Positions 10,065 through 17,274 of a DNA stretch of 19,707 nucleotides are shown here, one piece after another. This stretch comes from Zancudomyces culisetae. Taxonomy: Eukaryota; Kickxellomycota; Harpellomycetes; Harpellales; Legeriomycetaceae. Where the stretch lies: assembly GCA_001969505.1 (NCBI GenBank), contig LSSK01000568.1:1-19707 (forward strand), written 5' to 3'. Made by a program: the position numbers and the translations under genes. Position 1 is the stretch's first letter. Every line of letters starts with the position of its first letter. The notes under the pieces are model-generated. The model saw only the letters and a list, made by a program, of their open reading frames with translations. It ran no database searches and was not told the origin of the DNA.

Positions 10065-13000
10065 ATGTATAATACGGAAAGGAGTAAAGAATACGCAAAG
10101 GAAAGAGAGAGCTGGACAAGATATTCACAAGAAGCAGAAACAAGCAAAAGTGTGAGACGAGTGGATTCCAGGCTAGAACTTGACGACTATATGGTGCAAT
10201 ATACGCAAGATGGTAGGCCGAAATACAAAACACTGCTTTCAGAAGTAAACAAAAAGGACAAGGAGATTAATATGTTTTTACAGCGAGCAGTAACCACCAG
10301 TATTAAAAGAGAGAGTCCTAGAATGACGAGTAATAACAGGATTGAAACAAAAAAGTCGCCAACACCTGGGTCGCCTAGCCATTATTTAATGAAACCAACA
10401 TTGCGAAGGAATGGTGCCGAATCCAAAAATAACGGGTATGTTACACCAACAAAACAGGGGAAAATGGGGACAAGCACGGTAAACCTAGCGAATGAAAACA
10501 TGGGTGGCCGTGGTGAAGATGTAGTATACTATGAGGAAGGTGATAGGCGTGATTCGGCAGGAATAAGGGTAGATATCAAGAGTCTGAGTAATATGTCAGC
10601 ATTTTCGATTCCTACAAAAATTGTAGAACCGGAAACTAAAAAACTAGGAAAGAAGAAGAGTAGCCAGTTGTTCCAATTCCCCCGTTTAAAAGAGAGAGAA
10701 ATTGTAAATACTATTGGTAATAGTAACCAGGTAAACCAAGAGAGGTGGAGTAAGGAAGAGAGAGAGTTAAAAAAGAATAGGGGAAGAACAGAAGAGAGAA
10801 AAAGTAGCTGTAAAAGTAAAGTAGAGGAAATAAAGGAGATAGAAGTGTCGGTGCATAGGGGAGGTAGGGTGTATACAGAAATAAGTGAAAAGCTGTGTAG
10901 GCTTATGGGGTTGGTCAGGAAAAGTAGAAGCCAGAGTGATGGGGAAATTAGTGGTAGGATAAAGTGGCCATTGAATGAAGATAGTTTATCAGGAGAGATT
11001 ATCTTGGCGGGGTTGATGGTAAATGAAAGGGGGGCAAATGGAAGAGCGGCAATGGACTACACGGAAACGTTATTTAGCAATTCAAAGGCGATGAGTTTGT
11101 GGGCATTGGTTAATTGTCTTACAGATAAAAGAGGGTTGGAGAATAGAAGACAGCTGGATATGTTTCTTAGTACATATAGGTTTTTTTTTACAGGAAAAGA
11201 TTTGCTGAAGATGCTGATAGTTCGATACATGAATAGCCGCGAAAGGATAAGAGAAAGTAAGGTGGTGGAGGGAGATGATAGGGTAATACAGCTTCGGGTA
11301 CTGAATATGATAAAGTACTGGATGGATAAACATACGGAGGATTTTGGAGCAGGAAACGGGGTTAGAGAGCTGCTTGAAGAGCTACTTAGAAATATGGGAA
11401 GGGAGGTTCGATTTGTGGATTCGGTGTTAAGGCGACTGCGAAGCGCAGCAGAAAAGGAAGAAAAAGTGATGGTTAAGGGGCTGATAGATAGTTTAAAGTT
11501 TGAAGACTCAACCAACTTGACACTAGTGGAGCCAAAAAAGGGAAAGAAGGATCGAGGCAGCTCGCTTTACAACCTGGACATTTTAAATCTGAATGGGTTT
11601 GAGGCAGTGGAGCTGGCACGACAGCTAACATTAATTGAGCACAAGATGTTTTGCCAGATCAATGTAAGCGACATTACTCGCTGGTTTCGCAATATGGAGG
11701 GAGGAGGAGAAGGAGATGAAAAGCTGGCAGAAATGTCACAATGGTTTAACCACACAGTTTACTGGGTGGTGCATCGGATATTATGTGAGCCTACAGAGCA
11801 TCAGCGGGCAAACACAATAGCGCAGTTTATTCATATAGCGCATTATTGTTTGGCACTTCGAAATTATACAGGCACGCTTGAAATAGCATCGGGACTTTCA
11901 CACTCTGCGGTGCGCCGGCTCAAGTTTACCTGGTCGTTGGTTCCTTCGATTTATTCCAAAATGTTGGAAAAAATTCTGTTTGCAATCCACTCTAGTCACA
12001 ACCACAAGATGTATAGAGAGTCGCTGCAGGCTGCTATAGATGGAGTAGAAGGACCAGACTATGAGTATGCGCTCAACAACAAGTTTGTTGCCGAAAGCAG
12101 CGAGTCGTCGAGAGCCAGAAGTCTTTCTACATTTGCAGCGCGGCCTATCCGCAAAAAGAAGTCAATTTTCAATCTTTCGTTTAGCAAGATTTCGTCGCAA
12201 AACACGACGCAAAACACGTCGCAGCCACGAGAAAAACTTTTTAGCAAAGCGTCACTGTCTAATCTTGCCAAACACTATTTCCGTGATTCTACAGCGGATG
12301 ACGAGTTTATGTCGACATCTACAAAACCTGCTACTCTACAAGACAGCTTTGCAACCGAAAGGGATCCTGATTCTACATATGAAAAACTTTCACCAGATGT
12401 GACGCCAACAACAATAAACAGTTTTAACCGTGCAAAGCTGTTGCGCAACCCATGCCCGAGTGTCCAGAACTACAAATACCGTAGAAACATTGATGGAATG
12501 AGCGACTATTCGCAGCCAGAAGCCCAGTTTCCGGCTGTTCCTCTGCTCGCCATCCATAAACGCGACATCCTCTTTGCTGATGACGCTGGCCCAAATTACC
12601 TGAATGGGTCGCTACAGCCCAGACTGTCGTTTTCTGGTGCCATTGAATTAGTCGAATCCGATCGCTCTTGTCCTCCTCTCATCAATATGCACAAGTTCCG
12701 CATCATTTCCAAGATTCTTTTTACTCTCCAATGCGTCCAGCGTATGTCTTATGACTTTGATACTGATCCTCAGCTCGCTCTTGCTCTCTCTAACCAGATA
12801 AACAATGTGGCTTCTGCTATTTCTTTGCAGTTGTCCTCTGTACCTTCACGTGACAGCACTTGCCTCACTCCCCAGGCTCAGTGTCTCAGGTACATTGATT
12901 CCGTATCTGCTCCCCATTCTGCCTCCATTTCTCACCAGAAACGATCCCAGACCTCTTCGTTTTCTTCCACATCATCGTATGTCTCCAGCTCTAGTTCCAG

Positions 13001-13427
13001 TCCCAGTCCCAATCCAAAAATTAATCTCAACTTTAATTCCAACTCAAACTCAAACTCAAATCCAAATCCAAACTCAACCCCAACCCCAAACTCTAATATC
13101 AGACTTAGCGACTCAAGCATGAACCTAAATCTGAACCTAAACTTAAACCTTTCTAATCTTTCTCCTTTCAATTCCACTATTTCTTCCAATACTTTTTCAT
13201 CCACTCCCAACGCTAGAGCCTTTGCTTTTCCACATAATTTAGATCCTTGCGATCTCCTTTATCCTTCAAACTACTCAAAACCTCGCTCGGATTCCTCCAC
13301 AACCCATGCTCAACTGACTGGTTCTGGTTCTGGTTCTGGATCCGGTTCTGGCTCTGGCTCTGTTTCTGCTTCAAACTTTGATTTAGAAACAAAGCTCTAC
13401 AAATTTTCCAAAATTATAGAACCTTAA
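10065..13427 (+). CDS. Ras-family guanine-nucleotide exchange factor (RasGEF_N plus split CDC25-homology domain)
   Basis: A 1120-residue protein predicted to load GTP onto a Ras-type GTPase at a membrane. Residues 1-300 are Lys/Arg/Glu-rich and probably disordered; no SH3 domain is seen, unlike Cdc25. Residues about 310-450 match the RasGEF N-terminal module (WALVNCLTDKRG, FLSTYRFFFTGKDLL). Residues about 505-925 are the catalytic domain: AVELARQLTLIEHKMFCQI, then QFIHIAHYCLALRNY, then LSHSAVRRLKFTW, and after a long insert PLLAIHKRDILFAD. The usual catalytic domain is about 250 residues; here residues about 665-822 are inserted. The tail (from ~925) is Ser/Asn-rich with NS, NL and GS repeats. 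The ATG at 10065 follows an A-rich leader. Lte1-, Bud5- and Cdc25-type identities are all possible; the domain order fits none exactly, so no symbol is given. It converges on CHS5. Confidence 0.9.
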   Translation: MYNTERSKEYAKERESWTRYSQEAETSKSVRRVDSRLELDDYMVQYTQDGRPKYKTLLSEVNKKDKEINMFLQRAVTTSIKRESPRMTSNNRIETKKSPTPGSPSHYLMKPTLRRNGAESKNNGYVTPTKQGKMGTSTVNLANENMGGRGEDVVYYEEGDRRDSAGIRVDIKSLSNMSAFSIPTKIVEPETKKLGKKKSSQLFQFPRLKEREIVNTIGNSNQVNQERWSKEERELKKNRGRTEERKSSCKSKVEEIKEIEVSVHRGGRVYTEISEKLCRLMGLVRKSRSQSDGEISGRIKWPLNEDSLSGEIILAGLMVNERGANGRAAMDYTETLFSNSKAMSLWALVNCLTDKRGLENRRQLDMFLSTYRFFFTGKDLLKMLIVRYMNSRERIRESKVVEGDDRVIQLRVLNMIKYWMDKHTEDFGAGNGVRELLEELLRNMGREVRFVDSVLRRLRSAAEKEEKVMVKGLIDSLKFEDSTNLTLVEPKKGKKDRGSSLYNLDILNLNGFEAVELARQLTLIEHKMFCQINVSDITRWFRNMEGGGEGDEKLAEMSQWFNHTVYWVVHRILCEPTEHQRANTIAQFIHIAHYCLALRNYTGTLEIASGLSHSAVRRLKFTWSLVPSIYSKMLEKILFAIHSSHNHKMYRESLQAAIDGVEGPDYEYALNNKFVAESSESSRARSLSTFAARPIRKKKSIFNLSFSKISSQNTTQNTSQPREKLFSKASLSNLAKHYFRDSTADDEFMSTSTKPATLQDSFATERDPDSTYEKLSPDVTPTTINSFNRAKLLRNPCPSVQNYKYRRNIDGMSDYSQPEAQFPAVPLLAIHKRDILFADDAGPNYLNGSLQPRLSFSGAIELVESDRSCPPLINMHKFRIISKILFTLQCVQRMSYDFDTDPQLALALSNQINNVASAISLQLSSVPSRDSTCLTPQAQCLRYIDSVSAPHSASISHQKRSQTSSFSSTSSYVSSSSSSPSPNPKINLNFNSNSNSNSNPNPNSTPTPNSNIRLSDSSMNLNLNLNLNLSNLSPFNSTISSNTFSSTPNARAFAFPHNLDPCDLLYPSNYSKPRSDSSTTHAQLTGSGSGSGSGSGSGSVSASNFDLETKLYKFSKIIEP
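12057..12530 (+). other. ~158-residue insertion inside the RasGEF catalytic domain
   Basis: RasGEF domains run from the helix containing YREAL (here MYRESLQAAIDG) almost directly into P(F/L)LG.(Y/L)..DL.F. Here the second half resumes only at residue 823 (FPAVPLLAIHKRDILF). The inserted segment is Ser/Thr/Lys-rich, with basic-plus-Ser patches (RPIRKKKSIF) and no recognised fold. There are no stops, and no intron-like GT...AG pair is needed to keep the frame, although an unrecognised intron is not excluded. Confidence 0.75.
13035..13151 (+). repeat. Asn-Ser/Asn-Pro and Asn-Leu coding repeats in the RasGEF tail
   Basis: AACTCA/AATCCA hexamers encode NSNSNSNSNPNPNS (residues 991-1004). A second hexamer array of AACCTA/AATCTG type encodes alternating Asn and Leu (residues 1020-1029). 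Both are in-frame simple repeats in the tail after the catalytic domain. Confidence 0.85.
13320..13361 (+). repeat. (Gly-Ser)7 coding repeat in the RasGEF tail
   Basis: Seven copies of GGTTCT-type hexamers (variants GGATCC and GGCTCT) encode an uninterrupted Gly-Ser linker at residues 1086-1099, near the C-terminus. Confidence 0.88.
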
Positions 13428-13588
13428 AACTGGTTTCTTAGGCATAATGTACCTCATTGCTGTATTATTACTTCTCTTTTTTCTTTCTTCATTATCTTTT
13501 ATATCTTGTGTCTCCATGCATCAAATATATTTGTATATAACTGTTATTGTAAAATTACCAAAATGAATAGCTATAATAGCAAAATTAT

Positions 13589-13598
13589 AATAAATAAA
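13589..13598 (+). terminator. candidate polyadenylation signals after the RasGEF gene
   Basis: Two overlapping AATAAA hexamers lie in an AT-rich stretch about 165 nt after the RasGEF stop codon, preceded by TATATA-like DNA near 13530. This fits yeast 3'-end elements, but such motifs are common in this AT-rich DNA. Confidence 0.3.
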
Positions 13599-13663
13599 GA
13601 GATATCCCCAAGTATTTACCCCCCCTACCACTCCCCCCTGTTATCACAACTGCTCTACTTCCA

Positions 13664-13769
13664 TTCTCTCTTTCTCTTTCTCTTTCTCTTTCTCTTTCTC
13701 TTTCTCTTTCTCTTTCTCTTTCTCTTTCTCTTTCTTTTTCTTTTTCTTTTTCTCTCTCTCCTCCTTCCC
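13664..13769. repeat. 106-nt uninterrupted pyrimidine tract, mostly (TTTCTC)n
   Basis: Not one purine occurs on the + strand over this stretch: TTTCTC hexamers, then TTTTTC units, then CTCTCTC. It lies between the convergent RasGEF and CHS5 genes, starting about 15 nt after the CHS5 stop codon. Phe-Leu and Arg-Glu frames read through it are repeat artefacts unless shown otherwise. Confidence 0.95.
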
Positions 13770-13784
13770 ACACAATTAAACATA

Positions 13785-15012
13785 TCATGACAAGTAATAA
13801 CTCAACGCTGGTTGTAGCTTCTTGTCCTGTTCAGATGCTGTTAGCCATTCAGGTTTTACCACCGGAATATTCAGTCCCAACGCCTTTTCATACTCAGGTC
13901 CAACTGGAACTTGACACACAAAATGTGTCACGTCAACCGTCACCTTATTGGTCCACTTTGCACCAATCCGTTCAACAACTTGGATCAGTTCCTTTAGTGT
14001 TTGTGATTCGTCCTCCACCTCTACCTCCACATCTGCCTCCGTGTCTTTCTCTTTATCTTCATCTCTTCGCTCTCCTTGTATATCCTCGTCTTCATCATTG
14101 GTTTCTTCCACCTGTTGTTGTTGCTGTTGTTGTTGTTGTGCTCCGACATTGCTTGAATCTGTAAACCTCCCAAAACATACATAAATCCCCGTCAGATCAT
14201 CAAGCTTGTGTGTTTCTACATCCAGCCTGTTCGACTCATAAATCCCATTCGACGTATGGATCCGCATATAGAATTCGTACTTGTGGTGAACTATCAGTCC
14301 ACTAATCTTGATTTTTCGCAGATTATCATCCACTTTTTGTCTGTTGAGTTTTTGGCTCGCTTCATTTATTTCTACCGCTTCCCCTGTCACTGCTGCTGCT
14401 GCTGCTGCTGTTGTTTTTGTGGTAGCCTCACCCTCTGTACCCCTACTATCACTAAAAATCCCTTCTGAAGCTATTGTTACATTAAGCTTTTGGTTGTCAC
14501 GTATGATTTCTGCCCCATAGTAATCACAGTTATTAAGTACAAGTGGATCAAATTCCAACACCACCGACGTTTGTGTCACCGAGGATATTTTCAGCACTGG
14601 CGGTGATGGCTCGCGGAGTCCGTACTTGGTCTGTATAAACGATTGCAGGTCTGAAAACTCCTTCTTTTTTCGTACCTCAGTAACTTCATCTCGTTCTACC
14701 TGGATTTTTACAATACTGCCAGAAACCACTTGTTCTGGTAATAGAACGGATGGAAATTCAATGACCTGGTTATCCTGTGTCAATAGTACGGCCTATTTCA
14801 TTTACATACATATAATATAACTTTTAATACTCTCTCTTTGCTACTCTGTTTTCTTTATTAAAAAAAAAAGTTTGCCAATACTTGTACTGCTTTTACGCCG
14901 TAAAGAACAAGTAGTATTGTAAATTATTCATAAATCTTATTATTATCAATGTAATTACCATTCCGGCATCAATTTTGCCAACCGTGAATTCTATAGCGTC
15001 CTGATTATCCAT
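13785..15012 (-). CDS. CHS5: Chs5, exomer scaffold for Golgi-to-surface cargo export (two exons)
   Basis: Join of 15012-14959 and 14792-13785; 353 residues. Chs5 is the core of exomer, which with ChAP adaptors and Arf1 carries chitin synthase Chs3 and other cargo from the trans-Golgi. Exon 1 plus the start of exon 2 reads TVGKIDAGMAVLLTQ then DNQVIEFP, colinear with the Chs5 N-terminal dimer/ChAP-binding region of Saccharomyces. An FN3 domain follows (about residues 80-213; PPVLKISSVTQTSVVLEFDP) and then a BRCT domain (about 216-351; VDVTHFVCQ, PVVKPEWL). Low-complexity inserts sit in both: an Ala-rich one at about 127-171 and polyQ plus an acidic run at about 231-279. The protein stops just after BRCT; the long acidic, Lys-ending tail of yeast Chs5 (671 residues) is absent. 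Without exon 1 the frame has no ATG at its start. Confidence 0.93.
14112..14138 (-). repeat. CHS5: polyglutamine (9 Gln) tract in CHS5
   Basis: Nine consecutive CAA/CAG codons inside the BRCT domain insert, followed by a Glu/Asp-rich run to about 14010. Confidence 0.93.
14391..14408 (-). repeat. CHS5: polyalanine (6 Ala) tract in CHS5
   Basis: Six GCA-type codons (read on + as GCTGCT repeats) inside the FN3 domain insert (about 14334-14468). Confidence 0.88.
14793..14958 (-). other. CHS5: CHS5 intron (166 nt, phase 0)
   Basis: The 5' site is ATG|GTAATT and the 3' site AATAG|GCC. Removal joins codon 18 (ATG) to GCC and restores the conserved Chs5 N-terminus. No TACTAAC branch site is visible; the 5' site GTAATT is also weak, so the support is mainly the protein alignment. 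Confidence 0.88.
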
Positions 15013-15100
15013 AATGCAAAACAACTATTTTAATAAACTAGTTTACAAGTTTTGTTTACGATTATTAAGTCTTTCTCTTTTTATTATTATTGAATTTGAA

Positions 15101-15108
15101 TTTTTATA
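15101..15108 (-). promoter_or_regulatory. candidate TATA box of CHS5
   Basis: TATAAAAA on the minus strand, 89-96 nt upstream of the CHS5 ATG, a suitable distance for a yeast promoter. The region is AT-rich, so the match is weak evidence. Confidence 0.4.
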
Positions 15109-15171
15109 ATGTAATAATATGCTTTTAAAGAACACGTTTATATTTTCTTTAATTATATTTACATTTTACAT

Positions 15172-15195
15172 TTTTAGTTTTAGTTTTAGTTTTAG
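15172..15195. repeat. (TTTTAG)4 tandem repeat
   Basis: Four exact TTTTAG units followed by TTTTG, about 160 nt upstream of CHS5. It resembles a degenerate telomere-like hexamer but is too short and internal to mean more than a microsatellite. Confidence 0.85.
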
Positions 15196-15255
15196 TTTTG
15201 TTACTTTATGTTTGTTGCTTTCAATGTAATTGTTTTCCTCTCCCTCCGCTCGCCT

Positions 15256-15276
15256 CCCTTCCCCCACCCGCCCCCC
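15256..15276 (-). promoter_or_regulatory. G-quadruplex motif upstream of CHS5
   Basis: On the minus strand the block reads G6-C-G3-T-G5-AA-G3, four G runs with 1-2 nt loops, a textbook G4 motif. It lies on the non-template strand, about 245 nt upstream of the CHS5 start. Confidence 0.7.
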
Positions 15277-15365
15277 TGCAAAATTATTAATGGTTGAACA
15301 AATGGAAATAAAAACGTTACAAGTGGCAAGTGGGCTAGTTTCATTTGCGACTCATTCATTTTTTA

Positions 15366-15387
15366 TTTGAATTTGAATTTGAATTTG
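15366..15387. repeat. (TTTGAA)n microsatellite, nearly four units
   Basis: Three full TTTGAA units and a partial one in the CHS5/NDUFS4 intergenic region. Confidence 0.8.
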
Positions 15388-15905
15388 GAAAACTTGATAT
15401 AATTTTAAAGGGAAAATACGGAAATGAATTGTCCATTTTGCTATACAATACTTACAATAGCGGAATAAAAAAGTCAATGGAAAAAAAAAGAGTGGGGGTG
15501 AAGAGGAGAATAGAGAGGGAGGATAGTAAGGGGAGAGGTGAGGTGAGAAGGAAGAAGAACAAGAGGAGGGTCTACTACAGTTATGAAAAGATATACAAAT
15601 ATATCTAGTCCTTCTTTATTACCACCCCGTTCTCATTACACCAAAGTGTCGAGTATTCTACTATGGACTTTGAGTGATTAGCTTGTGCTAGATACGTCTG
15701 AGGCACATATACTACCACCAAGTACAAACCTCGAATTTATGAGTGTTTTTATTGTTTTTTGTGCTTTTGTATTTTTAGCAATATTAGATTAAAACTATTT
15801 GCGAGGCGAAATATTTGTTATCAATAAAACGCATTTGAATTTATCAATAAATTCAACTAGCAAAACAGAAAAAAAAATTTTGTAACAAAATACCGGTAGT
15901 TTGGT

Positions 15906-15998
15906 GGGGGGGGGATGATAGGAGTGGGGAGGAGGGTGGTAAATGAAAACTGATTTTGAAATTTGTACCAAGTAACCATTCTGGGTGAGGGGTGGGGG
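15906..15998 (+). promoter_or_regulatory. G-rich blocks upstream of NDUFS4
   Basis: A run of nine G (15906-15914), then GGGG and GGAGGG, and a second cluster GGGTGAGGGGTGGGGG at 15983-15998. The second has three close G runs; four-run folding would need two-tetrad or long-loop forms. All are on the NDUFS4 non-template strand, 175-270 nt before its ATG. Confidence 0.5.
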
Positions 15999-16118
15999 AG
16001 TTTTTCAATCTCATTTTTATTTTTTCATGTCTTTATTTTTTATTTCAACGTTAGATTTTATTAAAAGGGAATAATAAAAATATAATTTGAAATCCTAGTA
16101 CTCTTTTTTTTTTCTGAC

Positions 16119-16125
16119 TATAAAA
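16119..16125 (+). promoter_or_regulatory. candidate TATA box of NDUFS4
   Basis: TATAAAA lies 49-55 nt upstream of the ATG at 16174, directly after a poly-T tract. The spacing implies a short 5' leader. Confidence 0.4.
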
Positions 16126-16173
16126 CCTTTAGTGTTTTACTCGCAATTCCAAAAGGTAATAATAACAATAATA

Positions 16174-16911
16174 ATGTTTTCGAAAAGATCACTACGAGTC
16201 TTGAGCCAGGGGTTTTCTAGAGTTTACAGCACCAAAGGAGCTGTTGCCGAAACCGCAAAGGTCGTAAGTACCGGAATCAAACCAGTCTACTCTAGCCAAT
16301 ACTCCGAACTCAACGAAGCCGAACACGATGTGATTAACGGAATTCCAGGTATGTCCAATAACAATTTATACATATAAATATACATATATATGTGTGTGTT
16401 TATCCCCTGATAACTAATCAAGGAACACAACATAAAATGCAAATTTAGCTTAGTTTATTTTTTTGAATTTATAAAATCTGGATTTAGAATCCTAGTTATT
16501 TTTTTTCCTTCAATCTAGAAATTCTATTATCCGCCAAATTCCATACTTCATAAATCAAACTATGCACTTTCAATAGAAAAGGCAATCAAAAACTCCGTAT
16601 ATATTTACCAGCCATGCTACAACACAATGCAAAGCGGCAAAAACAACACCAAATATTGGACCATTGATTTTTCCACTCTAGCAAAGGGTCACCGTTGGGA
16701 GAATCAGTTGATTGGATGGCAAGGTACCAGCGATAATATGCAGGCTGTAAAATTAAGATTCTTTACTCTGCAACAGGCTATCGACTATGCGACCAGACAC
16801 GGTTTAGAATATAGCGTTAAACAACCAACTTCACCCAAATTCAAAGTAAAAACTTACAAGCAGAACTTTGTATACAATCCAGACAAGCTCCGAATGATCT
16901 ACACCAAATAA
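16174..16911 (+). CDS. NDUFS4: NADH:ubiquinone oxidoreductase 18-kDa subunit (NDUFS4/NUYM), mitochondrial complex I (two exons)
   Basis: Join of 16174-16348 and 16577-16911; 169 residues. This accessory subunit sits on the peripheral arm of complex I near the NADH module and stabilises it. The N-terminus (MFSKRSLRVLSQGFSRVYS) is Arg/Ser/Leu-rich with no acidic residue, a typical mitochondrial presequence. The mature part matches the family: GIPEKAIKNSVYIYQP, then TMQSGKNNTKYWTIDF, RWENQLIGWQG, a helix AIDYATRHGLEYSV, and the C-terminal KTYKQNFVYNP. Splicing joins GIP-E to KAIKN, colinear with the human GVPEEHIKTRKVRIF stretch. The in-frame extension before 16174 has no other ATG. Its presence shows that this yeast keeps complex I. 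It converges on IFA38 and diverges from CHS5. Confidence 0.95.
16349..16576 (+). other. NDUFS4: NDUFS4 intron (228 nt, phase 1)
   Basis: The 5' site is CCAG|GTATGT, a consensus yeast donor, and the 3' site is CAATAG|AAAAGG. This pair restores the family sequence. A second TAG at 16516-16518, after a poly-T/C tract, looks stronger by context but from this donor leads to a stop after 11 codons. A TAACTAAT branch-like string lies near 16410. Confidence 0.87.
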
Positions 16912-17274
16912 GCAGCTGATTCTATTCTATATTTACATGGATTTAACTTTATCACATTGGAAAGGATATTTAGTTTTTAATTAGCCTCCATTCCATATCA
17001 ACGTTCCATACATTTATCTTCCTCTTTTTTTTTACTTTACACTCCATAACCCGGTTAAACTTAAATGTATTGAAACTTTCATAAACATATAAAAGCATCC
17101 TTCTTCAGCTTGCATTATCGTAAAAATAAACAAAGAAAACGGAAGCCTAAGACTGATGTTGTCAACTCGTTTATCCCACCTACACCCGCATTTATTTCAA
17201 TTTGGAAAAAATATCCTATATATCAGAAATAAGAAAATGGTAAAAAACTAAAGTTATTTAGTGACAAAAATGAG
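16912..17274. other. convergent intergenic gap, no gene
   Basis: 363 nt between the stop codons of NDUFS4 and IFA38. It is AT-rich with a poly-T run near 17025 and TATA-like strings. Nothing further is seen; it probably holds both 3' untranslated regions. Confidence 0.7.

Larger units (their letters stand above)
15013..16173. other. divergent promoter region between CHS5 and NDUFS4
   Basis: 1.16 kb between two start codons. It holds TATA-like elements near each gene, short tandem repeats (TTTTAG, TTTGAA), a C-rich block next to CHS5, a 90-nt purine-rich stretch (15478-15571) and G-rich blocks toward NDUFS4. The open frame at 15345-15608 starts at TTG and its Lys/Arg run simply reflects the purine stretch, so it is not called. 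Confidence 0.65.

Noticed and set aside
11057-11515. 152-codon minus-strand frame
   Set aside because: Antisense shadow of the RasGEF gene, which has recognised domains on the + strand.
13506-13790. Leu-Phe repeat frame (+) and Arg-Glu repeat frame (-)
   Set aside because: Both are translations of the (TTTCTC)n tract between convergent genes; no independent coding evidence.
15172-15195. TTTTAG repeats as a telomere-like tract
   Set aside because: Only four units inside a gene-dense stretch; a simple microsatellite explains it.
15345-15608. Lys/Arg-rich + strand frame
   Set aside because: It starts at TTG and its basic run comes only from a purine-rich stretch in a promoter region.
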